Assembly (NCBI RefSeq): GCF_032594915.1
Contig: NZ_CP118733.1
Coordinates: forward strand, 1,116,001-1,180,000
DNA: 64,000 nt
DNA from: Streptococcus sp. 29896
Lineage (GTDB): Bacteria > Bacillota > Bacilli > Lactobacillales > Streptococcaceae
Direction of reading: 5' to 3'
The position numbers and the translations under genes were made by a program. Shown piece by piece: positions 8,790 through 18,555 of the stretch (the stretch's first letter is position 1; each line of letters begins with the position of its first letter). The notes beneath the pieces were generated by a model that was not told the origin of the DNA, made no database searches, and saw only the letters and a program-made list of their open reading frames with translations.

Positions 8790-9956
8790 CTAGAATTCTT
8801 TCGTGAACTGACGGTGTTTGTCAACCGCTTCTTTCAATTCCTCCATGTTATCAGAAGAGAATTTTTCTAAAATTTCAGTTGCAAGTACGGTTGCTACGAC
8901 AGCTTCCATTACAACGCCTGCTGCAGGAAGAGCCGTAGGATCTGAGCGTTCAACCGTTGCCTTATAAGGCTCGTGGGTTTCAATATCTACGGACATGAGT
9001 GGCTTATAGAGAGTCGGAATCGGCTTCATAACACCACGAATCACAATAGGTTCTCCGTTGGTCATCCCGCCTTCAAATCCTCCAAGGTTATTGGTACGAC
9101 GCGTATAGCCTGCTTCTTCAGACCATACGATTTCGTCCATGACCTGACTGCCTTTTAAGTAGCCCGCCTGGAACCCTACGCCGAATTCAACCCCTTTAAA
9201 AGCATTGATGGAAACAACCGCTTGAGCTAGTTTGGCATCCAATTTCTTATCCCATTGTACATAGGAACCCAAACCAACTGGCACTCCTCCAACGATGGTT
9301 TCAACAACGCCACCAATGGTATCCCCATCACGTTTGATTTGGTCGATATAGGCTTTGATCTCGTCTTCACGCTCTTGGTTGACAATAGATACCTCCGATT
9401 GAGCAGCCAACTCCCGTACTTGAGCAACGCTTAGGCCATCTGGGACATCAATTTCTTTACCACCAAAGACGACTACATGATTGGCAATTTCCATGTCTAA
9501 TTCTGCTAAAATTCGTTTGGCAACAGCGCCAACTGCCACACGCATAGTGGTCTCGCGCGCACTTGATCGTTCGAGTGAATTGCGCAAATCATCAAATCGA
9601 TATTTAATACCACCAACTAGGTCAGCATGCCCAGGTCGTGGTCGCGTGATGCGGCGCTTACTTTTCAACTTATCATCAATATCTTCGACTGACATGATTT
9701 CCAACCATTTTTGATGGTCTTTATTAGTGACATTGAGTGTAATAGGAGCTCCAGTTGTTTTCCCATGTCGGACACCGGCAGTGATTTCCACCTGGTCGGT
9801 TTCAATTTGCATGCGAGCACCTCGACCGTATCCTCCCTGACGGCGTTTCAGGTCTTCATTAATCTGCTCTGCTGTTAAAGGTAGTCCAGCAGGCACTCCC
9901 TCAATAATGGCTGTTAATCGTGGTCCATGGGATTCTCCCGCTGTTAAATATCTCAT
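8790..9956 (-). CDS. aroC: Chorismate synthase
   Basis: FMN-dependent trans-elimination of phosphate from EPSP to give chorismate. 388 residues, the normal length. Family signatures seen: GESHGP at residues 7-12, [12 protein letters not shown] (about 38-49), [11 protein letters not shown] (about 100-110), and [15 protein letters not shown] (about 129-143). It starts one base after the stop of aroD. Within the same strand group as aroD and tyrA. Confidence 0.96.
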   Translation of the reverse strand: MRYLTAGESHGPRLTAIIEGVPAGLPLTAEQINEDLKRRQGGYGRGARMQIETDQVEITAGVRHGKTTGAPITLNVTNKDHQKWLEIMSVEDIDDKLKSKRRITRPRPGHADLVGGIKYRFDDLRNSLERSSARETTMRVAVGAVAKRILAELDMEIANHVVVFGGKEIDVPDGLSVAQVRELAAQSEVSIVNQEREDEIKAYIDQIKRDGDTIGGVVETIVGGVPVGLGSYVQWDKKLDAKLAQAVVSINAFKGVEFGVGFQAGYLKGSQVMDEIVWSEEAGYTRRTNNLGGFEGGMTNGEPIVIRGVMKPIPTLYKPLMSVDIETHEPYKATVERSDPTALPAAGVVMEAVVATVLATEILEKFSSDNMEELKEAVDKHRQFTKEF

Positions 9957-10631
9957 CTAGTTCTCCAGTATTTCTAAAAATTTGCGTGTATTTGCTAGGG
10001 ACATTTGTCCTGGTGCACTAGCTTCGTCCAGGCTAGCAAAGGTCCAGCAGGAACCTGTTACAACTCCTGCTATACGCGACAGTTTTCCAAAACGCCCCAT
10101 TGACATAGTCGCAAAGGCTTGGCCGGCGTGGAGGTTTTTAAAGGCACGTGTAAAGTTCATCACATCCAGTACATCCTGTTCGGTGTTAGCCATCACAGCC
10201 ATCTTCACCACAGCAGGAGATAGACTAGTCAGCTCTGAAATGATCTCCATAAAATTATCGGGTGTTTCAATGAAGTTATGGTAGCTGAGAACCAAATTTG
10301 GAAATTCCAACATCTGATCAAAGACATCCCGATGACTATAGTATTCAAAGTCGATATAATCAGGCTGATAAAGAGCTGCCACTTCCTTGATCAAGTGCAC
10401 ATAGTCCTGGTTCGATAGATCAATCAAACCACCTTCTTTGGTCGTTCGAAGAGTGAAAAGAATTTCACGGCCGACAAATTTCTCAAAAACAGCTGGCGCA
10501 ACTGTCAAAATCTGTTCTTTTGGAAGATAATCTGCTCTCCATTCAATGATGTCGGCATCTGCCAAACGCTCAGCATCCAGTGCTAAGAGCTCTTCCATAT
10601 TTTGGGGCATGATGGGGACGATAATTTTCAT
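9957..10631 (-). CDS. aroD: 3-dehydroquinate dehydratase, type I
   Basis: Dehydrates 3-dehydroquinate to 3-dehydroshikimate through a Schiff-base lysine. 224 residues. Seen: EWRADYL (about 30-36), the Schiff-base region VVKMAVM (Lys about 142) with a preceding YHNF His, and [11 protein letters not shown] (about 177-187). Its ATG overlaps the end of the upstream methyltransferase gene by four bases, so translation is probably coupled. Confidence 0.94.
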   Translation of the reverse strand: MKIIVPIMPQNMEELLALDAERLADADIIEWRADYLPKEQILTVAPAVFEKFVGREILFTLRTTKEGGLIDLSNQDYVHLIKEVAALYQPDYIDFEYYSHRDVFDQMLEFPNLVLSYHNFIETPDNFMEIISELTSLSPAVVKMAVMANTEQDVLDVMNFTRAFKNLHAGQAFATMSMGRFGKLSRIAGVVTGSCWTFASLDEASAPGQMSLANTRKFLEILEN

Positions 10632-11791
10632 TTTTCTACCTGTATCGTAAATACCTTGAGGTAATTACTACTTTCATCAGATTGATTCACCGCAAAATCA
10701 CTTGGGAGGCGGTAGGTGGCAAGATATTTGTGAGGAATACCTGCAAAACCTTTTTCAATTTGCGCTTTAAATTTTTCAATCGAAAGATTGGATGCGTTGG
10801 TCGAGGTGATCAATACCCCTTTGGGATTTAAAATCGTCAAGGCCTGCGAAACCAGTTTGTGGTAATCTTTCACAACTGAAAAAGTTTGTTTTTTATTGCG
10901 AGCAAAGCTTGGTGGATCGATGACAATGACATCAAAACCAAGACCTTTTTTCTGAGCATACTTAAAATATTCAAACACATCCATGACATGGAAGAAATGC
11001 TGCTCCAAGTCGATATGGTTGGCAACAAAATGCGCTTGAGACAATTCTCTTGATCGCTTAGCCAAGTCAACTGAGCGGGTCTCAACTGCTCCACCCATAG
11101 CAGCAGCAACAGAAAAAGCTGCTGTATAAGAGAACATGTTGAGGACTGATTTACCAGCGGCTAAACCATCCACTAGGCTACCACGGACTTGGTGCTGATC
11201 CAAGAAAATCCCCGTCATCAATCCATCATTTAGAAAGACCTGATAAGAGACACCATTTTCTAGAATGGTAAAGTTAGCAGGAGCTTCCTGACCGAAAAGA
11301 TGGGCTGATTCATAGTCCAATCCCTTGAACCGAATTTTTTCATAACCACCAGCCAGCTCTGGATAGACGGACTGAAAAGCTGCTACAATCGTTTCTTTCT
11401 GCGAATAAACAAAGGCATTGTACCAAGAAAAGAGAGCAAAATCTCCATATAGATCAATGCTCAAGCCACCAAAACCATCTCCATCTTGGTTAAAAATCCG
11501 AAAAGCCGTTGTATGAGAATCCTCAAAATATGCCCGACGCTTGGACTTGGCAGCTTGAAATAGATTATGGTAGAAAACAGAGTCCAGTTTTCGTTTACCA
11601 GTTCCAATATACCAGCCGATTCCCTTGTTTTGCTGTGATAGATAGGCTGTTCCGAGCAATTGACCGGACTGATCTTGCAATTCAACTACCGTTTCCATCT
11701 CCAAGGATTCAGGAAAATCTCCCGCATCCAACAATTGGATCCCTTTTCTTATTTTCTTGGCAACCTGTGCCCCAACTGTCAGTTTCTTCAT
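10628..11791 (-). CDS. Class I SAM-dependent rRNA (cytosine-C5) methyltransferase, RlmI-like
   Basis: 387 residues. An N-terminal PUA-type RNA-binding domain (about 1-75), a central EEHUD-like region, and a Rossmann methyltransferase with the motif [13 protein letters not shown] (about 286-298), typical of RlmI/RlmK-like enzymes that modify 23S rRNA. Target base not determinable. First gene of the - strand group that continues into aroD; co-occurrence with aro genes is known in streptococci but has no obvious functional meaning. Confidence 0.88.
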   Translation of the reverse strand: MKKLTVGAQVAKKIRKGIQLLDAGDFPESLEMETVVELQDQSGQLLGTAYLSQQNKGIGWYIGTGKRKLDSVFYHNLFQAAKSKRRAYFEDSHTTAFRIFNQDGDGFGGLSIDLYGDFALFSWYNAFVYSQKETIVAAFQSVYPELAGGYEKIRFKGLDYESAHLFGQEAPANFTILENGVSYQVFLNDGLMTGIFLDQHQVRGSLVDGLAAGKSVLNMFSYTAAFSVAAAMGGAVETRSVDLAKRSRELSQAHFVANHIDLEQHFFHVMDVFEYFKYAQKKGLGFDVIVIDPPSFARNKKQTFSVVKDYHKLVSQALTILNPKGVLITSTNASNLSIEKFKAQIEKGFAGIPHKYLATYRLPSDFAVNQSDESSNYLKVFTIQVEK

Positions 11792-11863
11792 ATACTAATT
11801 ATATCAGAAATTCTGAAATTAAATTTAAAAAAACTTCTATCTTTTATCCTAATTTTGAAAGTA

Positions 11864-11872
11864 TGTTATAAT
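11864..11872 (+). promoter_or_regulatory. Extended -10 promoter of the LTA-synthase-like gene
   Basis: TG-T-TATAAT (TG at 11864-11865, TATAAT 11867-11872), 39 bp before the chosen TTG start. The -35 region is poor, as is common with an extended -10. Confidence 0.65.
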
Positions 11873-11911
11873 GGACTGAGATTTTATTTTTACTCGAAGA
11901 GGAATAGATTT

Positions 11912-14092
11912 TTGAATAAACTTTTGAACTCCCTGAAAAAAGGGTTGAAAACACGACTAGGTTTTGTCCTACTATTGGTAGGCATTTATTGGCTAAAATC
12001 GATTTGGGCTTACTACATTGACTTTGACTTGGATATGAAGGGCTTCTACCAAAACATGCTGGCCTTCATCAATCCTATTCCATTTGGATTACTGCTAATT
12101 GGCGCTTCCCTTTACATCCGTAAGACCAAGGTATTTTATGGATTTGCCTTTGCTATTTATTTTATTTTATTCTCTTGGCTGTTTTCAAATGCCATCTATT
12201 ACAGGGAATTTTCTGATTTCATTACCATCTCGACTATGATGGCGACTTCAAGTGTCTCCGCAGGTTTGGGCGAAGCCGCTTTAAAACTCTTTCGGATCTG
12301 GGACCTAGTTTATCTGCTGGATTTCATCATCTTTGGTGTTCTACTCGTTAAGAAAATGGTGGTGTTGGATAAAAAGGCTTTCCCAATCCGCCAAAGCTTT
12401 GCTATCACAGCCTTATCTGTTATGCTTGCTTCAGCTAACCTCTTTCTGGCTGAAATCGATCGCCCAGAACTACTGTCTCGCGGTTTTTCAAATACCTATA
12501 TCGTCAGAGCTCTTGGATTACCAGCCTTTCTCGGCTATAATGCTAACCAGACCTATAAGGCCCATCAAGACCGTTCAGGAGCTACTGCTGAAGATTTGGT
12601 TCCTGTTCAGGAGTACATTTCTGAACACTATGCTGCACCAAACGACCAGTATTTTGGCATTGCCAAGGGTCGAAATGTTATCTATATCCACTTAGAAAGT
12701 TTGCAACAGTTCGTCATTGACTATAAGTTGAATGTCGATGGGGTTGACTACGAAGTGACTCCCTTCCTCAATTCCCTCTACCACTCTTCATCCACTCTCG
12801 CCTTTTCAAACTTCTTTAACCAGGTTAAGGCAGGTAAAACTTCTGATGCTGAGACCATGATTGAAACTTCTCTATTTGGACTCAACCAAGGGTCCTTTAT
12901 GGTCCAATACGGAGGCACCAATACCCAACAAGCTGCCCCTCATATCTTAGCTCAAAACGGAGGTTATAGCTCGGCTGTCTTCCATGGAAATGCAGGAAGT
13001 TTTTGGAACCGTAACAATACCTACAAACAGTGGGGCTACAATTACTTCTTTGATCAATCCTATTTCACTGAACAAACGGATGAAAACTCCTTCCAATACG
13101 GACTGAACGATAAAATCATGCTTGCTGACTCTATCGAATATCTAGAGCATATGCAACAACCTTTCTACGCAAAATACATCACTGTATCCAATCACTATCC
13201 TTATACAACCAGTTTGATCGGAGATGAGATCGGCTTCCCATTGGCCCAAACAGATGATGAAACTATCAATGGTTACTTTGCTACCGCTAACTACTTGGAT
13301 TCTTCCATCGAAGCTTTCTTTAATTACTTAAAAGCTACTGGCTTGTATGAAAAATCCGTAATTGTTCTCTACGGAGACCATTACGGGATCTCAAATTCAC
13401 GCAACCCTGACTTAGCACCTTTGATCGGCAAGGATTCTGAAACATGGTCTGATTATGACAATGCCATGTTGCAACGTGTACCTTACATGGTTGTTATTCC
13501 TGGTATGACAACTGGCAAGATTATCGATACCTACGGAGGGGAAATCGATGCCCTACCAACCCTTGAACACCTGCTTGGTATTGAGGCAAATAATTTCCTT
13601 CAGGTCGGCCAAGACCTCTTGTCTCCTGAAAATGACCAAGTTGTCGCCATGCGTACTTCTGGAACCTTTATTAGTCCAAAATACACCAGCTATGCAGGGA
13701 AATTGTACTATACAGAAACCGGTGAGGAAATCACCAATCCAGATGAAACAACAATTGCCGAAGTTGAGGCCCTCAAGGCCGCTGCCGCTGCCCAATTAGC
13801 AGCGAGTGATGCTATTCAAACAGGTGACTTGATTCGTTTCTTTGACAATGGCCTCCCAACAGTGGATACTAGCCAGTTCTCCTACCTCAATTCTCTAGAG
13901 GCAGAATTGGCCATTGAAAAAGCTCTGGGCAATCAATCAACCAGCCTATATAGTCAAAATGGCAATCAATCAACGGTGAACCTCTTTAAGGCACCAAGCT
14001 ATCAGGAACTACATAGTTCAACAAGTGCTTCTTCCTCTACTTCTACAAGTACAAGCACGACAACTTCAACCTCTTCGACAAGCGGAGAATAA
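11912..14092 (+). CDS. Lipoteichoic acid synthase family protein (LtaS-like sulfatase fold)
   Basis: Membrane enzyme with an extracellular catalytic domain expected to transfer glycerol phosphate, or to act on a related polymer. 726 residues from the TTG at 11912, chosen because GAAGAGGA lies about nine bases upstream and a promoter sits at 11864-11872; longer upstream extensions overlap that promoter. About five membrane segments occupy residues 15-200. Catalytic features: YIHLES near 258, KTSDAET with the nucleophile Thr near 310, HGNAGSFWNRN, and YGDHYG near 487. The last 25 residues are almost all Ser/Thr, an unusual tail. No partner gene nearby. Confidence 0.88.
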   Translation: MNKLLNSLKKGLKTRLGFVLLLVGIYWLKSIWAYYIDFDLDMKGFYQNMLAFINPIPFGLLLIGASLYIRKTKVFYGFAFAIYFILFSWLFSNAIYYREFSDFITISTMMATSSVSAGLGEAALKLFRIWDLVYLLDFIIFGVLLVKKMVVLDKKAFPIRQSFAITALSVMLASANLFLAEIDRPELLSRGFSNTYIVRALGLPAFLGYNANQTYKAHQDRSGATAEDLVPVQEYISEHYAAPNDQYFGIAKGRNVIYIHLESLQQFVIDYKLNVDGVDYEVTPFLNSLYHSSSTLAFSNFFNQVKAGKTSDAETMIETSLFGLNQGSFMVQYGGTNTQQAAPHILAQNGGYSSAVFHGNAGSFWNRNNTYKQWGYNYFFDQSYFTEQTDENSFQYGLNDKIMLADSIEYLEHMQQPFYAKYITVSNHYPYTTSLIGDEIGFPLAQTDDETINGYFATANYLDSSIEAFFNYLKATGLYEKSVIVLYGDHYGISNSRNPDLAPLIGKDSETWSDYDNAMLQRVPYMVVIPGMTTGKIIDTYGGEIDALPTLEHLLGIEANNFLQVGQDLLSPENDQVVAMRTSGTFISPKYTSYAGKLYYTETGEEITNPDETTIAEVEALKAAAAAQLAASDAIQTGDLIRFFDNGLPTVDTSQFSYLNSLEAELAIEKALGNQSTSLYSQNGNQSTVNLFKAPSYQELHSSTSASSSTSTSTSTTTSTSSTSGE

Positions 14093-14099
14093 TTAAAAA

Positions 14100-14414
14100 A
14101 ATGAGACTGGGCAAAAAGCCTAGGGACACTTCTCAGAGTTCGTGTCAACATCTCAGCGCAGTGGTTGATTGGGTTTAACAGTCCAGTGGACTGTTAAAGG
14201 TTAGAGATAAGATTTGCGAAGCAAATCTCAGCAATTCGTGCTTTGCACTCCAAATCTAGCCTCTACGACTGATGCGAACAGAGTTCACTTCATTTCCAAC
14301 CTCCAACAGTCACTAATCTGACTGTTGGAGCTATGCAGGGATGGGAGTAAAATAGTCCAGTGGACTATTTTAGCTCGAACCTACTGTTTGGAAGTGAGGG
14401 TGAACTCTTTTTTT
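14100..14414. repeat. Palindrome-rich intergenic element downstream of the LtaS-like gene
   Basis: No gene is seen between 14093 and the IS at 14522. The stretch is packed with inverted repeats: TTTAACAGTCCA and complement (14174-14198), GATTTGC and complement (14211-14227), CTCCAACAGTC and complement (14301-14330), and TAAAATAGTCCA and complement (14348-14372). An outer arm pair GAGTTCAC 14281-14288 / GTGAACTC 14400-14407 ends in seven Ts, so the right part can serve as a branched intrinsic terminator. It looks like a dispersed S. suis-type intergenic repeat. Confidence 0.6.
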
Positions 14415-14502
14415 GACTTAATCAAGTTCTTTCCAACTCCCATTTTCTTATTGACAAACAAATTTCACATTTTCAATTTTTGAATGATTTTCTCTTCTTC
14501 AT

Positions 14503-14521
14503 ACAAAAAAGACTGGTCAAG
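14503..14521. terminator. Left half of the rplT terminator, split by the IS
   Basis: Left arm AAAAAGACTGG plus loop bases TCAAG. The complementary arm CCAGTCTTTT resumes after the IS at 15955. Joined, they give a 10-bp stem with a five-base loop and a T-run on the - strand: a classical terminator for the infC-rpmI-rplT transcript. Confidence 0.8.
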
Positions 14522-14575
14522 TGAACTGCACCCCAAAAGTTAGACACAAAATCTAACGATTGGGGTGTTTTTCTT

Positions 14576-15112
14576 ATGAAATTAAGTTATGAAGATAAAC
14601 TAGAAATATATGAGCTGAGAAAGAGTGGCGTGTCGTGGGTCAACCTTAGCCAGATATACAAGGTCACTATTGCCAATCTCACATACATGATAAAACTCAT
14701 GGATCGATATGGCGTGGAAAGCGTTGAAAAAGGTAAAAATAGGTATTATTCACCTGAATTAAAGCAAGAAATAATGGATAAGGTCTTGATTCATGGGTGC
14801 TCTCAACTCTCAGTTTCCCTTGATTATGCCTTGCCAAATCGAGGAATGCTTCCCAATTGGATAGCACAATACAAGAAAAACGGGTATACTATTCTTGAAA
14901 AACCAAGAGGGAGACCGAGCAAGATGGGACGTAAACGCAAGAAAACCTGGGAAGAGATGACGGAATTAGAGCGCCTTCAAGAGGAAAATGAACGTCTTCG
15001 AACTGAGGTGGCCTTCCTAAAAAAGTTGAGAGAACTTCGCTTGAGGGACGAAACACTAGTGCGCGAACAGCAGAAACAATTAGAGATATGGTCCAAGGAG
15101 GATTCCGACTAG
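14576..15112 (+). CDS. IS3-family transposase OrfA (helix-turn-helix), copy 1
   Basis: 178 residues. Two N-terminal helix-turn-helix segments (about 1-45 and 60-110), a basic [13 protein letters not shown] stretch (about 110-125) and a C-terminal leucine-zipper-like coiled coil (about 130-160), the usual OrfA layout of the IS150 group. It binds the IS ends and forms the fused transposase with OrfB. OrfB overlaps its last 25 bases in the -1 frame. No A-rich slippery heptamer is obvious in the overlap. Confidence 0.9.
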   Translation: MKLSYEDKLEIYELRKSGVSWVNLSQIYKVTIANLTYMIKLMDRYGVESVEKGKNRYYSPELKQEIMDKVLIHGCSQLSVSLDYALPNRGMLPNWIAQYKKNGYTILEKPRGRPSKMGRKRKKTWEEMTELERLQEENERLRTEVAFLKKLRELRLRDETLVREQQKQLEIWSKEDSD

Positions 15113-15921
15113 ACCTCCTACTTGCGACAGCTAAAATGCCTCGCTCAACTTATTATTATCAAGTCAAGCAACTGGAGAAACCCGACAAGAACAAAGCCAT
15201 TAAGGCTGAAATTCAAGCCATTTATGATGACCATAAAGGTAATTACGGCTATCGTCGGATTTATTTAGAACTCAGAAATCGAGGTTTCTTCATCAACCAC
15301 AAAAAGGTGCAGCGCTTGATGACAGTCATGGGCTTAGCGGCTCGTATTCGTCGTAAGCGCAAGTATGCTTCTTACAAAGGTGAGTTGGGTAAGAAGGCTG
15401 ATAATCTGATTAAACGTCAGTTTGAGGGATCTAAGCCTTATGAAAAATGTTATACCGATGTGACGGAGTTTGCTTTGCCTGAAGGGAAACTCTACTTATC
15501 GCCTGTTCTTGACGGCTATAATAGTGAGATTATTGATTTTACCCTGTCTCGGTCACCTGACTTGAAACAGGTTCAAACCATGCTTGCGAAGGCTTTTCCA
15601 GCAGATTTATACAGTGGGACTATTCTCCACAGCGATCAAGGTTGGCAATACCAGCACCAGTCTTACCATTACTTTTTGGAAACCAAAGGCATTCGACCAT
15701 CCATGTCCCGCAAAGGGAATAGCCCAGATAATGGGATGATGGAGTCTTTCTTTGGCATTCTCAAATCTGAAATGTTTTATGGACTCGAGACATCTTATCA
15801 ATCACTTGATGAGCTTGAAGAAGCTATTACAGATTATATTTTTTACTACAACAACAAACGAATAAAAGCAAAATTAAAAGGACTTAGTCCTGTCCAATAC
15901 AGAACTAAATCCTTTCAATAA
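15088..15921 (+). CDS. IS3-family transposase OrfB (DDE integrase core), copy 1
   Basis: 277 residues with an HTH_21-type segment ([14 protein letters not shown], about 48-61) and the rve integrase core. The DDE acidic residues are recognisable in [17 protein letters not shown] and [10 protein letters not shown]. It carries out strand transfer. It has an ATG of its own at 15088 within orfA, so either -1 frameshifting or coupled initiation is possible. Intact, so probably active. Confidence 0.92.
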   Translation: MVQGGFRLDLLLATAKMPRSTYYYQVKQLEKPDKNKAIKAEIQAIYDDHKGNYGYRRIYLELRNRGFFINHKKVQRLMTVMGLAARIRRKRKYASYKGELGKKADNLIKRQFEGSKPYEKCYTDVTEFALPEGKLYLSPVLDGYNSEIIDFTLSRSPDLKQVQTMLAKAFPADLYSGTILHSDQGWQYQHQSYHYFLETKGIRPSMSRKGNSPDNGMMESFFGILKSEMFYGLETSYQSLDELEEAITDYIFYYNNKRIKAKLKGLSPVQYRTKSFQ

Positions 15922-15951
15922 TTATTTGTCCAACTTTTTGGGGGCAGTTCA

Positions 15952-15966
15952 AAGCCAGTCTTTTGA
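15952..15966. terminator. Right half of the rplT terminator, split by the IS
   Basis: AAG (target duplication) followed by CCAGTCTTTT, the second arm of the hairpin whose first arm is at 14507-14516. In the unoccupied site this terminator would lie about 14-40 nt after the rplT stop codon. Confidence 0.8.
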
Positions 15967-15979
15967 AAATATTCAAAGA

Positions 15980-16339
15980 TTATTTTCCAAGTTTTGCTTT
16001 AGCAGCATCTGCAAGAGCTGTGAAAGCTGCTGCATCGTTAACTGCCAAGTCAGCAAGCATTTTGCGGTTTACTTCGATTTCTGCCAATTTCAAACCGTGC
16101 ATCAATTGTGAGTATGACAAACCGTTCATGCGAGCAGCCGCGTTGATACGAGTGATCCACAATTTACGGAAATCACGTTTTTTCTGACGGCGGTCACGGT
16201 ATGCATAGTAGTAAGAGTTCATTACTTGTTCTTTCGCAGTGCGGAACAAGAGATGCTTCGCTCCATAGTAACCTTTTGCTAATTTTAAAATACGTTTACG
16301 GCGTTTACGAGAAACAACGCCACCTTTAACACGTGCCAT
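15980..16339 (-). CDS. rplT: 50S ribosomal protein L20
   Basis: 119 residues; binds 23S rRNA early in 50S assembly and, in Firmicutes, represses its own operon through the leader. The highly basic N-terminus ([19 protein letters not shown]) and the [20 protein letters not shown] stretch are diagnostic. Last gene of infC-rpmI-rplT. Its downstream terminator has been split by the IS, so transcripts may run antisense into the IS. Confidence 0.98.
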   Translation of the reverse strand: MARVKGGVVSRKRRKRILKLAKGYYGAKHLLFRTAKEQVMNSYYYAYRDRRQKKRDFRKLWITRINAAARMNGLSYSQLMHGLKLAEIEVNRKMLADLAVNDAAAFTALADAAKAKLGK

Positions 16340-16381
16340 GTATATTTCCTCCGAATAATTCTCTAATTTCTAGTAATCGAC

Positions 16382-16582
16382 TTATTTAAGTCCTGTAAGC
16401 ATTGATTTGATACGCTTGAAGTCACCAGCATGTACCATACCTGCTTTACGAAGGTGACGACGTTGTTTTTTAGTTTTACCGTGGAAACGGTGTGAAGTAT
16501 ATGCGCGGAAGCGTTTCAAGCCACCAGAACCTGTACGTTTGAAACGTTTAGCTGATGCGCGGTGAGTTTTTTGTTTTGGCAT
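16382..16582 (-). CDS. rpmI: 50S ribosomal protein L35
   Basis: 66 residues, basic, opening [20 protein letters not shown] as in all bacterial L35 proteins. It lies between infC and rplT with a 24-bp gap upstream and an AAAAGGAG ribosome-binding site. Confidence 0.98.
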   Translation of the reverse strand: MPKQKTHRASAKRFKRTGSGGLKRFRAYTSHRFHGKTKKQRRHLRKAGMVHAGDFKRIKSMLTGLK

Positions 16583-16606
16583 GATATTCTCCTTTTGCTA
16601 AAAAGC

Positions 16607-17128
16607 TTATTTTTTGTCTGAAGCTGGGGCCAATTGCATAAACATTTGACGACCGTCCATCTTAGCACGCTGTTCGATAATAGCGATATCCTGAGTTGCT
16701 TCAGCAAACTCTGCTAGAACTTTTGCTCCAACTTCCTTATGGGTAATCATACGCCCCTTAAAGCGAATGGATACCTTGACCTTGTTTCCTTTTTCAAGGA
16801 ATTTACGAGCATTACGAAGTTTTGTCTCAAAGTCGCCCTTATCAATAGTTGGGCTAAGACGTACTTCTTTTACAGTGACAACACTTTGTTTCTTGCGTTG
16901 TTCCTTCTGTTTTTTCTGGTACTCAAATTTGAACTTTCCATAGTCCATAATTTTTGCAACAGGTGGTTTCGCTTGCGGTTGAATTAACACAAGGTCAACG
17001 TTAGCAGCGTCAGCTAATGCTTGTGCTTCGTTGAGTGGTTTAATACCCAACTGTTCACCCTCAAGGCCGATAAGACGAACTTCACGCACTCGAATTTCAT
17101 CATTGATGAACAAATCTTGCTTTGCTAT
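16607..17128 (-). CDS. infC: Translation initiation factor IF-3, probable AUA start
   Basis: Binds the 30S subunit and checks start-codon pairing. The N-domain and C-domain are both complete ([48 protein letters not shown]). A TGA stop in frame nine bases upstream limits the choice. The only ATG/GTG/TTG candidate at the N-terminus is TTG 17113, which has no ribosome-binding site at the right distance, whereas ATA 17128-17126 has GAGGTGA (17141-17135) six bases upstream and gives the expected [12 protein letters not shown]-terminus. infC is known to use rare start codons (AUU in several species) for autoregulation by IF-3; AUA here is inferred. 173 residues. Confidence 0.9.
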   Translation of the reverse strand: MAKQDLFINDEIRVREVRLIGLEGEQLGIKPLNEAQALADAANVDLVLIQPQAKPPVAKIMDYGKFKFEYQKKQKEQRKKQSVVTVKEVRLSPTIDKGDFETKLRNARKFLEKGNKVKVSIRFKGRMITHKEVGAKVLAEFAEATQDIAIIEQRAKMDGRQMFMQLAPASDKK

Positions 17129-17285
17129 GGCTTTTCACCTCATTTTATTTTTTTCGAGAAAAACGAAACGGACTTGCTAAACAAGTCCGCACTACATCAT
17201 TAGTCTTTCCGAAGAAATCTTGAACATGTAGGGCCAGACAACGTTAGTCGCAAGGCGAGAAGCTCTCACTTCTGCTTTTCTCAAT
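17129..17285 (-). promoter_or_regulatory. infC-rpmI-rplT leader (L20-leader-like) with internal terminator
   Basis: About 155 nt of untranslated leader between the promoter and infC. A terminator hairpin CGGACTTG / CAAGTCCG (17189-17182 and 17176-17169, loop TTTAG on the - strand) followed by TTTCGTTTTT lies 40 bp before the infC start. This is the layout of the Firmicute L20 leader, where L20 binding promotes termination. The L20-binding fold itself was not verified. Confidence 0.7.
17155..17190 (-). terminator. Attenuator terminator in the infC leader
   Basis: 8-bp perfect GC-rich stem with five-base loop and a T-rich tail, inside the infC leader. Confidence 0.82.
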
Positions 17286-17291
17286 ACGACT

Positions 17292-17320
17292 ATTCTAACA
17301 TGTCTAAACTTACTTGTCAA
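17292..17320 (-). promoter_or_regulatory. Promoter of infC-rpmI-rplT
   Basis: - strand TTGACA (17320-17315), 17-bp spacer, TAGAAT (17297-17292) with an upstream TG: a very strong promoter. The -35 overlaps the last codons of cmk. Confidence 0.88.
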
Positions 17321-17987
17321 GGATTTCTTTTGCTTTTTCTGAGATAAATGCTACAACGCCTTCGATAGAAACACCTGTTGTATCAAAGGTAATGGCATCA
17401 TCTGCAGCTTTCAGGGGAGAAACTGCCCGATTAGAATCTTTATAGTCACGAGCCGAAATCTCCTCTTTCAAGGTTTCCAAGTCTGTCTCGATACCACGTT
17501 CCGTATTTTCCTTAAAACGTCGAAGTGCACGCTCTTCAACAGAGGCAATAAGGAATATTTTGAGTTCCGCCTGTGGTAAAACAACTGTTCCAATATCGCG
17601 ACCATCCATCACGATCCCACCAGCCTTTGCAATCTCCTGCTGCAAGGCAACTAGTTTCTCTCGAACAGGCGCAAGCGCTGAAACCCAAGATACATTGTTG
17701 GTCACATCGTTGTCACGAATAGCCAAGCTAACATCTCTTTGACCGAGAAAGACGCGCTGTTGACCATCCTGATTCCGATCAAACGAAATCGGCTCCTGAT
17801 CAACAAGTTCCAAGAGTTGACCAACCTGATCTTCAGCCAATTGGTGTTCCAATGCCAACAAAGTGACCGCACGGTACATGGCACCAGTATCAAGATAGGT
17901 ATAACCCAACTGTTTGGCAATAATTTTCGCGACGGTTGACTTACCACTCGAAGCTGGTCCGTCAATTGCAATTTGAATTGATTTCAT
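17310..17987 (-). CDS. cmk: Cytidylate kinase
   Basis: Phosphorylates CMP/dCMP with ATP. 225 residues with P-loop GPASSGKST (residues 10-18), [10 protein letters not shown] (about 31-40) and the GRDIGTVV motif (about 129-136), all in family positions. Preceded at 9 bp by the LysM protein gene. The infC promoter sits inside its 3' end. Confidence 0.96.
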   Translation of the reverse strand: MKSIQIAIDGPASSGKSTVAKIIAKQLGYTYLDTGAMYRAVTLLALEHQLAEDQVGQLLELVDQEPISFDRNQDGQQRVFLGQRDVSLAIRDNDVTNNVSWVSALAPVREKLVALQQEIAKAGGIVMDGRDIGTVVLPQAELKIFLIASVEERALRRFKENTERGIETDLETLKEEISARDYKDSNRAVSPLKAADDAITFDTTGVSIEGVVAFISEKAKEILDK

Positions 17988-17996
17988 CGTACTCCT

Positions 17997-18509
17997 TTAT
18001 TTGATCCGAACAACATCACCCGGATGAGCTAACCAAGAACCAGTGGTCATCTTTTCAGGGTTCAAACTTTCTAACTGAGCAATCGAAATACCTGCACGTG
18101 CTGCAATGGATCCTACACCTTCGCCAGCTTGAACAGTCAATGTCGAACCATCTCCTGTATCTGTCAAAGTCGAGCTACTTGATGAAGCAGTTGTTTCCGT
18201 GCTAGAAACTTCAGTCGACTCTTCTATACTCGTACTTGATTCTGTCGAAGTTGATGAAGAGCTGGACTCAGTTGTAGAACTTACTACTGCGCTACTTGCA
18301 CTAGCATTATAAAATCCTTCTGTTGAGTTTGTGTTGCTACCACCCATCGACAAATACAAGGCAGTGATTATAATTGCCAATACGATAATCGCGAAAATGA
18401 CGGCTAAAATTGTAAAAATCTTCGAACTAGAATAGCCCTTCATCACGCGACTCTTACGACTGGTTTCAGTTGCTTCATAAATTTCTTCATTCCATGGTTC
18501 TTGAGACAT
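17997..18509 (-). CDS. Membrane-anchored LysM-domain protein
   Basis: 170 residues: a cytoplasmic N-terminus with basic residues, one membrane segment (about 32-53), a long Ser/Thr/Glu-rich linker (about 65-120), then a C-terminal LysM-type region (about 122-170; GSIAARAGISIAQLESLNP...) expected to bind peptidoglycan. The orientation would put LysM outside the cell. It lies directly upstream of cmk, as in other streptococci. Function unknown. Confidence 0.85.
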   Translation of the reverse strand: MSQEPWNEEIYEATETSRKSRVMKGYSSSKIFTILAVIFAIIVLAIIITALYLSMGGSNTNSTEGFYNASASSAVVSSTTESSSSSTSTESSTSIEESTEVSSTETTASSSSSTLTDTGDGSTLTVQAGEGVGSIAARAGISIAQLESLNPEKMTTGSWLAHPGDVVRIK

Positions 18510-18555
18510 AATGCTTCTCCTTGTCTTTTTTATTATAAATCGTTAAAATATAGGT

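Larger units (their letters stand above)
14522..15951 (+). mobile_element. IS3-family insertion sequence (IS150-like), copy 1
   Basis: 1430 bp with about 25-bp imperfect terminal inverted repeats (TGAACTGCACCCCAAAAGTT on the left, the complement of a TTTTTGGGGGCAGTTCA end on the right), ending TG...CA as usual for IS3. It carries orfA and orfB. The flanks show a 3-bp direct repeat AAG (14519-14521 and 15952-15954). Copy 2 at 39959-41388 has the same length, one protein difference (Glu/Asp in OrfB) and the opposite orientation, so transposition was recent. Confidence 0.93.

Noticed and set aside
11660..11911. N-terminal extension of the LtaS-like protein to 810 residues
   Set aside because: The extension overlaps the divergent methyltransferase gene and the extended -10 promoter, and has no ribosome-binding site. 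TTG 11912 has one.
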